A stretch of DNA of 64,000 bases from Runella sp. MFBS21 (lineage in GTDB: Bacteria; Bacteroidota; Bacteroidia; Cytophagales; Spirosomataceae), in the NCBI RefSeq assembly GCF_029433105.1, contig NZ_JARNTW010000014.1, forward strand, positions 62,001 to 126,000, given 5' to 3'. The notes beneath the pieces were generated by a model that was given only the letters and a program-made list of their open reading frames with translations, had not been told where the DNA came from and ran no database searches. Positions 34,583 to 41,939 of this stretch are shown here, piece after piece (position 1 is the first letter of the stretch; each line of letters opens with the position of its first letter). The position numbers and the translations under genes are program-made.

Positions 34583-35035
34583 TTATTGACGATTTTTGGA
34601 GTCAATCACGATTGTAACAGGGCCATCATTGAGGAGAGAAACTTTCATGTCGGCGCCAAATTCGCCCGTTTGGATGGGGTGCTCCAAAAGTGTAGACAAT
34701 TGACCTATCATTTTTTCATAAAGTGGAATAGCTACTTCAGGTCGAGCGGCTTCGATAAACGAGGGCCGGTTTCCTTTTTTAGTACTTGCATGTAGGGTAA
34801 ACTGACTGATAAGCAGGATATTTCCACTAACAGCCTTGAGGTCGAGGTTCATTTTTCCTTCTTCATCCGAGAAGATTCTCATTCCGACTATTTTTTTTGC
34901 CAACCACTCTATGTCTTCGTGGGTGTCGGTATGAGTAATGCCTAATAAAACAAGAAATCCATTTTGGATTTGACCTTTGATATGGCCTTCGATTGTGACG
35001 GATGCTTTGCTCACTCTTTGGATGACTGCAATCAT
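34583..35035 (-). CDS. dtd: D-aminoacyl-tRNA deacylase
   Basis: 150 residues from ATG 35035; the longer ORF starts with TTG two codons upstream. It removes D-amino acids mis-attached to tRNA. The sequence follows the family end to end: 'MIAVIQRVSKASVTIEG', 'GFLVLLGI', 'IFSDEEGKMNLDL', the active-site 'SQFTLHASTKKGNRPSF', 'TGEFGADM' and the C-terminal 'NDGPVTIVID'. Divergent from the sulfatase gene. Confidence 0.95.
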   Translation of the reverse strand: MIAVIQRVSKASVTIEGHIKGQIQNGFLVLLGITHTDTHEDIEWLAKKIVGMRIFSDEEGKMNLDLKAVSGNILLISQFTLHASTKKGNRPSFIEAARPEVAIPLYEKMIGQLSTLLEHPIQTGEFGADMKVSLLNDGPVTIVIDSKNRQ

Positions 35036-35118
35036 AAACAATAAGATAAGGTATATATTTTGTGCAAAATAAAGGTTTGTACTAATTTGCAGGCTAACTT
35101 CCCCAAACCTTTTATATT

Positions 35119-36606
35119 ATGATTCGTTTGTTTCCACTTTTATTATTAGGACTTGTAGGTTTCTCTTTTTTGAGAACCACCCCACCCACGACTCGACCCA
35201 ATATTATATACATTTATGCCGATGATATGGGCTATGCTGAATTGGGGTGTTATGGACAAAAAAAAATAAAAACGCCGCATTTGGATAAACTGGCAAGCGA
35301 AGGCATTCGTTTTACTCAACATTATACCAGTACACCTGTCTGTGCGCCAGCCCGCTGTCAATTGCTTACGGGTAAGCACGCGGGGCATTCGTATATTCGG
35401 GGTAACTACGAATTGGGCGGTTTTCCAGATTCTTTGGAAGGGGGGCAGATGCCGCTCTATCCGGGGGCTTTTACGATTGGGCGGATGTTGCAGGGTGTAG
35501 GCTATACGACTGCTTGCATTGGGAAGTGGGGACTTGGGATGGCCAATAGCAGCGGAAATCCTAATAGTCAGGGGTTTGATTATTTTTATGGCTACTTAGA
35601 CCAAAAGCAGTCACACAATTTTTATCCTACTCACTTATGGGAAAATGGTAAGTCGGTTCCGCTCAACAATCCGGTAATTGATGTACACAAAAAACTCACG
35701 CCCGAAACGGCAACGGAGGCGGCCTTTGCTTATTATAGAGGGAAGGATTATGCGATTGATAAAATGGCCGAAAAGGCATTGGCTTTTGTGAAAGAAAACC
35801 GAAATCGTCCTTTTTTTCTATACTTACCTTTTACGACGCCGCACGTTTCGCTTCAAGCACCCGAAGAGGCTGTCAACGAATGCATAGGGAAGTTTGATGA
35901 TAAACCTTACTTAGGAGAAAAAAGCTATGCTTCAACTCCTTATCCTAGAGCGACTTATGCGGCCATGATTACGTACATGGACAAGCAAGTGGGGGCATTG
36001 ATGCAATTGCTCAAAGACCTCAAAATTGATGATAATACCATCGTGATGTTTTCGAGCGACAATGGTGCTACTTTCAATGGTGGGGTCGAAGCCGCTTATT
36101 TTAGGAGCGTGGCAAATTTGCGAGGCCTCAAAATGGATGTATACGAAGGGGGAATTAGAGAACCCATGATTGCGCGGTGGCCCAAAAAAATTCCTGCCAA
36201 TCAGGTCACCGACCATGTGTCGGTGCAATACGACGTGATGGCTACTTTGGCTGACATAGCAGGATATACCAAAACGATTGATACAGATGGCCTTTCTTTT
36301 TTGCCCACTTTGCTCGGCCAAAAAACGAAACAAAAAAAACACGCCTATCTCTACTGGGAATATCCCGAAAAAGGTGGACAGTTGGCGATTCGTATGGGGA
36401 GTTGGAAAGCTGTCAAAACCGAAGTTCGTAAAAATCGGAAAGGGCCTTGGGAGTTGTATGATTTGAGTAAAGATGAAAGCGAAACAACCAACGTAGCCGC
36501 TCAACATCCTGAGTTGGTTCGACAGTTTGATGAGATAGTGGAGCGGGAGCACGTGCCTTCACACCTCAAAGAATGGGAGTTTGTATCGCCTAAATTCGGC
36601 CAATAG
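35119..36606 (+). CDS. Secreted S1-family sulfatase (arylsulfatase type)
   Basis: 495 residues with an N-terminal signal or anchor helix (about 3-18). 'RPNIIYIYADDMGYAELGCYG' supplies the paired Asp calcium ligands, and C75-A-P-A-R is the CxPxR motif whose Cys becomes formylglycine, followed by 'LLTGKHAG'. Further blocks are 'GKWGLG', 'PFFLYLPFTTPHVSLQAP', 'MFSSDNGA' and 'GGIREPMIARWP'. It probably removes sulfate from an imported polysaccharide or sulfo-sugar. No SusC/SusD pair or second glycoside enzyme is next to it, so the substrate is open. Confidence 0.92.
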   Translation: MIRLFPLLLLGLVGFSFLRTTPPTTRPNIIYIYADDMGYAELGCYGQKKIKTPHLDKLASEGIRFTQHYTSTPVCAPARCQLLTGKHAGHSYIRGNYELGGFPDSLEGGQMPLYPGAFTIGRMLQGVGYTTACIGKWGLGMANSSGNPNSQGFDYFYGYLDQKQSHNFYPTHLWENGKSVPLNNPVIDVHKKLTPETATEAAFAYYRGKDYAIDKMAEKALAFVKENRNRPFFLYLPFTTPHVSLQAPEEAVNECIGKFDDKPYLGEKSYASTPYPRATYAAMITYMDKQVGALMQLLKDLKIDDNTIVMFSSDNGATFNGGVEAAYFRSVANLRGLKMDVYEGGIREPMIARWPKKIPANQVTDHVSVQYDVMATLADIAGYTKTIDTDGLSFLPTLLGQKTKQKKHAYLYWEYPEKGGQLAIRMGSWKAVKTEVRKNRKGPWELYDLSKDESETTNVAAQHPELVRQFDEIVEREHVPSHLKEWEFVSPKFGQ

Positions 36607-36635
36607 AAGTTAGAGATTGTTCAAATTTTAGGCTG

Positions 36636-36690
36636 TGCGTCGGAGACGCAGCACCATTTTTTTGACCCAAATGATAGTTTGGGTCAAGCT
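36636..36690. repeat. Single dispersed copy of the 55-bp repeat
   Basis: TGCGTCGGAGACGCAGCACC followed by TTGACCCAAA...TTTGGGTCAA, both hairpins intact and matching unit 4 of the array at 30441-30660. It lies between the convergent sulfatase and esterase genes and may serve as their terminator. Confidence 0.85.
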
Positions 36691-36720
36691 ATCGCTCTTG
36701 TATGTTATGTTGTCGTAGAG

Positions 36721-37413
36721 TTATTTCTTAAACTGCAACATCCATTTATAAATATCATAAACCTCACGCTTTTCATAAAGCCAATGAATACCGTGTCCTT
36801 CGTTTTCGAGTTTTGTATAGGTAATACGGCCTTGACATTTTTCTAAGGTTTTGACTTTGCTATCGGTTTCAGAAATAGGAACTACCTCATCTTCAGTGCC
36901 GTGGAAAGTCCAGATGGGGATATTTTTGAGAGAACAAAGGCGCTCGGTGTCACTAAGCCATGCGCACAAAGGTACAAGCGCGGCAAAGGTATTGGGATAA
37001 TCTTTGGCAACTTCAAATACACCACCGCCACCCATGCTCACGCCTGTAAGATAGATACGGCTAGGGTCGACACGGTATTTGCTTTGTAATTCTGCGTATA
37101 AGACCGAAAACCAATCTTCAGAAAACCAGTATTTGTTGCTAGGACACTGAGGAGATACCGCAATAAAATCAAAATGCTGCCCTTGTGCCACGGCGCGCGG
37201 AATCCCGTAGCCTTTTAGCTTGTTTAAATCATCGCCGCGTTGGGAGCTTCCGTGGAGATATATCAAAAGGGGATATTTCTTGTTGCTTTGTTGGTAGTCT
37301 TGAGGTAAATACAGATGATAATTGTATTTAGCTTTGGGCTTTTCTAGGTGTTGGGCTTTGCTAGTAAAACCAATAAGTGTGCTGAAAATCAATAAAATAG
37401 CGGTGCGTTTCAT
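36721..37413 (-). CDS. Secreted alpha/beta-hydrolase (esterase/PHB-depolymerase-like)
   Basis: 230 residues with a signal peptide ending about 'TSKAQ'. 'KYPLLIYLHGSSQRGDD' forms the oxyanion region, S126 in 'LTGVSMGGGG' is the nucleophile, 'FHGTEDEVVP' carries the acid, and 'ENEGHGIHWLY' the His. This is the compact esterase/phospholipase-like hydrolase often found with carbohydrate-active genes in Bacteroidota. Substrate not determinable. Confidence 0.85.
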   Translation of the reverse strand: MKRTAILLIFSTLIGFTSKAQHLEKPKAKYNYHLYLPQDYQQSNKKYPLLIYLHGSSQRGDDLNKLKGYGIPRAVAQGQHFDFIAVSPQCPSNKYWFSEDWFSVLYAELQSKYRVDPSRIYLTGVSMGGGGVFEVAKDYPNTFAALVPLCAWLSDTERLCSLKNIPIWTFHGTEDEVVPISETDSKVKTLEKCQGRITYTKLENEGHGIHWLYEKREVYDIYKWMLQFKK

Positions 37414-37438
37414 GCGTAATAGTAGGCTAATTTTAAAT

Positions 37439-37469
37439 CAAAAAGCCAGCCTATATACATAAGCTGGCT
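37439..37469 (-). terminator. Terminator of the tdh-kbl operon
   Basis: On the minus strand AGCCAGC and GCTGGCT pair around a 12-base loop and are followed by a T run. It lies just after the kbl stop at 37495. Confidence 0.85.
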
Positions 37470-37494
37470 CTGGGATAAAGGTAAAAGAAAAAGA

Positions 37495-38706
37495 TTAATT
37501 TTCTGCCACTTCGTGGGTGGGAATGACGCCCAATTTTTGTCCTACTTTCACAAAAGCTGCGACGGCGCGTTGGAGATGCTCAGGCTCGTGCCCTGCCGAA
37601 ATCTGAACGCGAATCCGGGCTTTACCTTTGGGAACCACAGGGTAGAAAAATCCAATGACGTAAATACCTTCTTCCAAAAGTTGTTTGGCAAATTCCTGTG
37701 CGAGGGGCGCATCATAGAGCATAATCGGTACAATGGGGTGTTCGCCCGGCAAAATATCAAATCCAGCTTCTGTCATGGCTTGCCGGAAATAGCGGGTGTT
37801 GGCTTCGAGCTTATCGCGTAGGTGCGTTGAGCCACGTAATATTTCTAACACTTTGAGCGAAGCTCCTACAATAGAAGGAGCTAAAGTGTTGGAAAACAGA
37901 TAGGGACGCGAACGCTGACGCAGCAATTCGACGATTTCTTTGCGGGCTGCCGTAAATCCGCCCGAAGCTCCGCCCAAGGCTTTGCCGTAAGTGCCGGTGA
38001 TGATATCGATACGACCCAACACGTTTTTGTGTTCGGGAGTACCGCGCCCTGTTTTTCCCATAAAACCACTGGCATGGCATTCGTCTACCATCACAAGTGC
38101 TTGGTATTGGTCGGCCAAATCACATATTTTGTCTAGCTGAGCAATGGTACCGTCCATTGAAAATACGCCATCCGTGACTATCAATTTGCGGCGACAACTA
38201 GCAGCAGCTTGAAGCTGTACTTCCAAATCGGCCATGTCGTTGTGCTTGTACCGAAAACGTTTTGCCTTGCAAAGTCGAATGCCGTCGATGATAGAGGCAT
38301 GGTTGAGTTCGTCCGAAATAATGGCATCTTCTTCGCTCAAAAGTGGTTCGAAAACCCCGCCGTTGGCGTCGAAAGCGGCTGCGTACAAAATACAATCTTC
38401 CGCCCCTACAAAGGCAGCAGTTTGGCGTTCGAGCTCTTTGTGAATATCTTGGGTACCACAGATAAACCGTACCGATGACATGCCAAAGCCGTGATTATCA
38501 AGGGTTTCGTGGGCGGCTTTGACTACCTCAGGATGCGACGACAGCCCTAGGTAATTGTTGGCACAGAAGTTTAGGACTTCACGCCCGTCTTGTACGGCGA
38601 TGACCGATGATTGGGGCGTGACAATGATACGCTCTGATTTATAGAGGCCTGCTTCTTGGATAGAGGCCAATTCTTTCTGAAGTTCTTCTTTGATATTTCC
38701 GTACAT
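37495..38706 (-). CDS. kbl: Glycine C-acetyltransferase (2-amino-3-ketobutyrate CoA ligase)
   Basis: 403 residues, PLP-dependent alpha-oxoamine synthase. It cleaves 2-amino-3-oxobutyrate with CoA into glycine and acetyl-CoA. Seen: '[16 protein letters not shown]', '[21 protein letters not shown]', '[18 protein letters not shown]', '[18 protein letters not shown]', and the PLP lysine K242 in '[14 protein letters not shown]'. It lies 25 bases after the threonine dehydrogenase gene and is clearly in the same operon. Confidence 0.96.
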   Translation of the reverse strand: MYGNIKEELQKELASIQEAGLYKSERIIVTPQSSVIAVQDGREVLNFCANNYLGLSSHPEVVKAAHETLDNHGFGMSSVRFICGTQDIHKELERQTAAFVGAEDCILYAAAFDANGGVFEPLLSEEDAIISDELNHASIIDGIRLCKAKRFRYKHNDMADLEVQLQAAASCRRKLIVTDGVFSMDGTIAQLDKICDLADQYQALVMVDECHASGFMGKTGRGTPEHKNVLGRIDIITGTYGKALGGASGGFTAARKEIVELLRQRSRPYLFSNTLAPSIVGASLKVLEILRGSTHLRDKLEANTRYFRQAMTEAGFDILPGEHPIVPIMLYDAPLAQEFAKQLLEEGIYVIGFFYPVVPKGKARIRVQISAGHEPEHLQRAVAAFVKVGQKLGVIPTHEVAEN

Positions 38707-38731
38707 GATTTTAGAGAATTAAGAGGGGGAG

Positions 38732-39685
38732 TTAGGCGACTTGGTGATACATTTCAGTCAAGTGCGTAATCATTTCATGGGTCATTTTGGGTAAATCGAA
38801 GGCTGGCTTCCAGCCCCAATCATGGCGAGCTACGGAGTCGTCGATGCTCTTAGGCCAAGAATCAGCAATGGCTTGGCGAAAGTCGGGCTGATAAGTGGGC
38901 TTAAAATCAGGGAAATACGTTTGGATAGAAGCCGTGACTTGTGCAGGGGTGAAACTCATGCCTGCCAAGTTGTAAGAAGTCCGAACGCTGATTTGGTGGG
39001 CAGGAGCTTCCATCAACTCTAAAGTAGCCCGAAGGGCATCGTCCATATAAATCATGGGCAAAAGGGTGTCTTCGGTCAGAAAGCACTCAAAATCAATACC
39101 TTGTACAGCGGCATGATAAATAGCAACGGCGTAGTCGGTAGTGCCTCCACCTGGCATAGACTGATAGCTAATCACCCCCGGATAGCGAAGCGAACGCACA
39201 TCGAGGCCATATCTTTTATGGTAATAAACCGACCAGTTTTCGGCGGCTACTTTACTGATTCCATACACCGTGGCAGGGTCAAGGAGAGTGGATTGGGGTG
39301 TTTCGTATTTGGGGGCGTGTTCGCCAAAAGCGGCAATCGAACTCGGTACAAATACCTTCTGGATTTGGTAAGTACGGGCTACTTCCAATACATTGAGGAG
39401 GGTTTGCATGTTGAGGTTCCAAGCCCAAAGTGGGTCGGTTTCGCCTTTGGCCGAGAGTACCGCCGCCAAGTGATAAATCTGCGTAACACGATATTTTGTT
39501 ACAATCGTTGCTAGGGCGGCGGCATCGGTCGCATCGAGCGTTTCGAAGATAGAGGTAGATTGCAATGAAGGGCGAATATCGGTGGCGATTACCCGATCAT
39601 AACCGTACAAATGCTGGAGCTGAGGCAAAAGTGCCGTCCCAATTTGACCATTAGCCCCAATGATTAAAACAGTGTCTTGCTTCAT
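38732..39685 (-). CDS. tdh: L-threonine 3-dehydrogenase, short-chain (epimerase-like) type
   Basis: 317 residues. It oxidises L-threonine to 2-amino-3-oxobutyrate with NAD. It is the SDR-type enzyme, not the zinc-dependent one: G10-ANGQIG16 binds the dinucleotide, 'YHLAAVLSAKGE' and 'FVPSSIAAFG' line the site, and Y141-xxx-K145 in 'VYGISKVAAENW' is catalytic; 'RSLRYPGVIS' is also characteristic. Function is supported by the adjacent kbl. The divergent Lrp-type gene is a likely regulator. Confidence 0.93.
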   Translation of the reverse strand: MKQDTVLIIGANGQIGTALLPQLQHLYGYDRVIATDIRPSLQSTSIFETLDATDAAALATIVTKYRVTQIYHLAAVLSAKGETDPLWAWNLNMQTLLNVLEVARTYQIQKVFVPSSIAAFGEHAPKYETPQSTLLDPATVYGISKVAAENWSVYYHKRYGLDVRSLRYPGVISYQSMPGGGTTDYAVAIYHAAVQGIDFECFLTEDTLLPMIYMDDALRATLELMEAPAHQISVRTSYNLAGMSFTPAQVTASIQTYFPDFKPTYQPDFRQAIADSWPKSIDDSVARHDWGWKPAFDLPKMTHEMITHLTEMYHQVA

Positions 39686-39877
39686 AACATAACCCTAAAA
39701 AGGGTGATTTTGGGGGTGTTGATAAAGTGTAATTAATGGTACAAAGTTAATTGTGCCGTGATAATTAATGAAATAGTTGTTATAAATCAGTTAATTTTAT
39801 GGTTTATTTGTGATAAATAAGCGATTTTTGCTAAATTGTACTTATGAGTGATATTATAGAAAGAAAAATTTTTGGTA
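39686..39877. promoter_or_regulatory. Divergent tdh/lrp control region
   Basis: On the minus strand TAACTTTG (plus coordinates 39742-39749) fits TAnnTTTG about 57 bases before the tdh ATG. Two identical TAATTAATG 9-mers at 39730-39738 and 39762-39770 flank it, 32 bases (about three helical turns) apart, a reasonable arrangement for an Lrp/AsnC-type operator. The region is very AT-rich. Confidence 0.45.
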
Positions 39878-40339
39878 ATGGAACAACTTGATGAAATTGA
39901 CAAAAAACTACTAAGGCTACTACAAGCCGATGCTAAGCTTACGACCAAGGAATTGGCTGCTACCTTAGGACTCACGCTCTCACCAGTATATGAGCGAATC
40001 AAACGCCTCGAAAATCTGGGTTTTATCAAACAGTATGTGGCCATTCTTGATAAGGATTTGTTGGGGCAGCCGATTACTATTTTTTGTCAGGTCTCAATGC
40101 GCTATCATGACAAAGCATTTATTGAAAATTTTGAGGAAGAAATCCAAAAATTGGAAGAGGTACAGGAGTGCTACCACATGGCAGGGCAAGTAGATTTTTT
40201 ACTAAAAATCAACGTCGCAAGTTTGGACGAGTATCATGGGTTTGTCAGAAACAAACTTTCGAGGATTGAAAACATTGGCACGCTCAATAGCACCTTTTCT
40301 TTAAAAGTAATCAAGAAAAGCTTAGGCTATAGAGTGTAG
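39878..40339 (+). CDS. Lrp/AsnC-family transcriptional regulator
   Basis: 153 residues from ATG 39878. N-terminal winged HTH ('LDEIDKKLLRLLQADAKLTTKELAATLGLTLSPVYERIKRLE' in parts) and C-terminal RAM ligand-binding domain ('QECYHMAGQVDFLLKINVASLDEYHGFV', 'STFSLKVIK'). Divergent from the tdh-kbl operon with 192 bases between starts, so it probably senses an amino acid and controls threonine breakdown and itself. Confidence 0.92.
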   Translation: MEQLDEIDKKLLRLLQADAKLTTKELAATLGLTLSPVYERIKRLENLGFIKQYVAILDKDLLGQPITIFCQVSMRYHDKAFIENFEEEIQKLEEVQECYHMAGQVDFLLKINVASLDEYHGFVRNKLSRIENIGTLNSTFSLKVIKKSLGYRV

Positions 40340-40799
40340 ATGAGGGTGGTTTGATACAGTGAATAGAAACTGACGACGGTCAGTTTTTTGAAAAAAAAGC
40401 ATTTGGAGGCAATGCAAAATGGAATTTTATGACTTTTTGACTCAATGTAAGTGAGAAAAGAAGCGTCAAGCGACTGTAAATGGGGCAGTGTTATAGTCAT
40501 TTCACCGGGCAAAATAGTCATTTCACCGCCAAAAAGTTAGATTTCACGGTTCAAAAAGTAGGTTTCGCCGAAAACCTGACGAATCTTACTTCCATTGGTA
40601 AAAAAAAATCCATTATCTTCGAAACATCAAACAAGGACAAAAATATAGCTAATAGTTGTTTGGTTTTGAACACAACATAGAGCTAAGATTATAGATATTA
40701 AAAGTATTTTCAAAGTAGGGTAAAGTGTGTAGCACTGCCCCCGTTCCCTTGGAGCGGGGGCATGTTTTTTATAAATACCTGAATCTCCCAAACTTAAAA
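40340..40799. other. Convergent intergenic region with quasi-repeats and a terminator
   Basis: No credible gene is present. Four imperfect repeats TAGTCATTTCACCG, TAGTCATTTCACCG, TAGATTTCACGG and TAGGTTTCGCCG start at 40494, 40515, 40538 and 40559 (spacing 21-23). An ORF running through them (40480-40680) has no family features and no leader. The terminator is listed separately. Confidence 0.5.
40737..40770 (+). terminator. Strong GC hairpin terminator
   Basis: GCCCCCGTTCC-CTT-GGAGCGGGGGC forms an 11-bp stem with one G-T pair, then ATGTTTTTT. It lies between the convergent lrp-type and araC-type genes. Confidence 0.8.
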
Positions 40800-41642
40800 T
40801 TACGCTATTTCTTTGCGGTAGTCGCGGGGTGTTTTTCCAGTTACCTTCCTAAAAGTTTTGGTAAAGTGGGAAAGATTGTTGAACCCATTATGGTAGCATG
40901 CGTCTGTGATAGACTGGTTTTGCATAAGCATCTTGCAAGATTGCTGAATACGGTACTCATTCACAAAATCAGTAAAAGTCATCTGGGTTATCTTTTTGAA
41001 ATAACGGCAAAAGGAAGGTACTGTTAAGTTGGCTAAATCTGCTATTGTGTTAAGGTCAATTTCGTTTTGATAGTTTTGCTCCACATAGGCATATACTTGG
41101 CGGATGCGGGCTTCTTGGCGGTGACTATGTTCGTAACTAAGACCGCTTATATTTAATAAACTATATTCTTTGGAGGTGGCAAGGCTTTGTAAAATAATAA
41201 GAAGCTGGATGAGTCGCTCAAAATGATTTAGTTGTGGTAGTTGGCACATTTGAATAGCCACTTGGCAGCGGGTTTCGCCATAGAAACTGATACCTTGTTT
41301 GGAGCGCTCAAAGAGGCGCTTGACGTCCTGAAGTTCGGGACTTTGCAGAAAATGTTCTCCCAAGAAATCGGCTCTTAGCTGAATCACGATTTCTTCATGC
41401 TTATCTTCAGCACCATACCCAAAGTTGAGGTGGGGGATGTTGGGGCCGATAAACATGAGCGCTCCTTCTTCAAAATAAGAAAGGTGTTGCCCGATATGGC
41501 GTTTGCCGGAGCCTTTGTGGATGTAGACGATTTCGTATTCGGGGTGTTGGTGCCAAAAAAAACGATCATGGTCAGCATACCAATGAAGTACTCTAAACGA
41601 ACTACCACGGTCAGGGGTGATGTTTTCGTATTCGGTTTTCAT
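40800..41642 (-). CDS. AraC-family transcriptional regulator with cupin sensor domain
   Basis: 280 residues. The N-terminal cupin ('HQHPEYEIVYIHKGSGKRHIG', 'GALMFIGPNIPHLN') probably binds a small carbohydrate or similar ligand. The C-terminal double HTH ('QNEIDLNTIADLANLTVPSFCRYFKKI', 'ITDACYHNGFNNLSHFTKTFRKVTGKTPRDYR') is typical of AraC regulators. Monocistronic; the target is not evident from neighbours. Confidence 0.92.
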   Translation of the reverse strand: MKTEYENITPDRGSSFRVLHWYADHDRFFWHQHPEYEIVYIHKGSGKRHIGQHLSYFEEGALMFIGPNIPHLNFGYGAEDKHEEIVIQLRADFLGEHFLQSPELQDVKRLFERSKQGISFYGETRCQVAIQMCQLPQLNHFERLIQLLIILQSLATSKEYSLLNISGLSYEHSHRQEARIRQVYAYVEQNYQNEIDLNTIADLANLTVPSFCRYFKKITQMTFTDFVNEYRIQQSCKMLMQNQSITDACYHNGFNNLSHFTKTFRKVTGKTPRDYRKEIA

Positions 41643-41839
41643 GCTTGATTGTCATTAAATATACCTTAAAGGTGTCAGAGATGTTAAAATAGAACAAAAT
41701 ATGGCAAAAATGGAATTCTTAGCTTGATTATTTTTTGTTGATATTTGCAAAATGTTCTGCGAGCAGACTTTTCTCACAAACGACCTATGATAATATTGAA
41801 AGGGTGGCTTAGGCCACTTTTTTGCTATTGGAAGGAGCT

Positions 41840-41870
41840 TTGGAAAATTAAGGGTGTTTTGTTATATTTG
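41840..41870 (+). promoter_or_regulatory. Promoter of the SNF2 helicase gene
   Basis: TTG at 41840-41842 and TATATTTG at 41863-41870 are separated by 20 bases, fitting the Bacteroidota consensus. The predicted start near 41876 supports translation from ATG 41940 and not from the longer ORF opening at 41745. Confidence 0.6.
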
Positions 41871-41939
41871 AAGTTGTTCAAAAAAAATAAAGACTCTTTT
41901 TCTATACACTGTTTCTTTTGTAGTGATTGTTTTGCTTTT

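Noticed and set aside
40480-40680. 66-residue ORF in the lrp/araC gap
   Set aside because: It covers the quasi-repeats, has no recognisable features and no plausible leader.
41745-41939. N-terminal extension of the SNF2 protein
   Set aside because: It begins with a non-ATG codon, is Phe/Cys-rich and spans a good promoter; ATG 41940 fits better.
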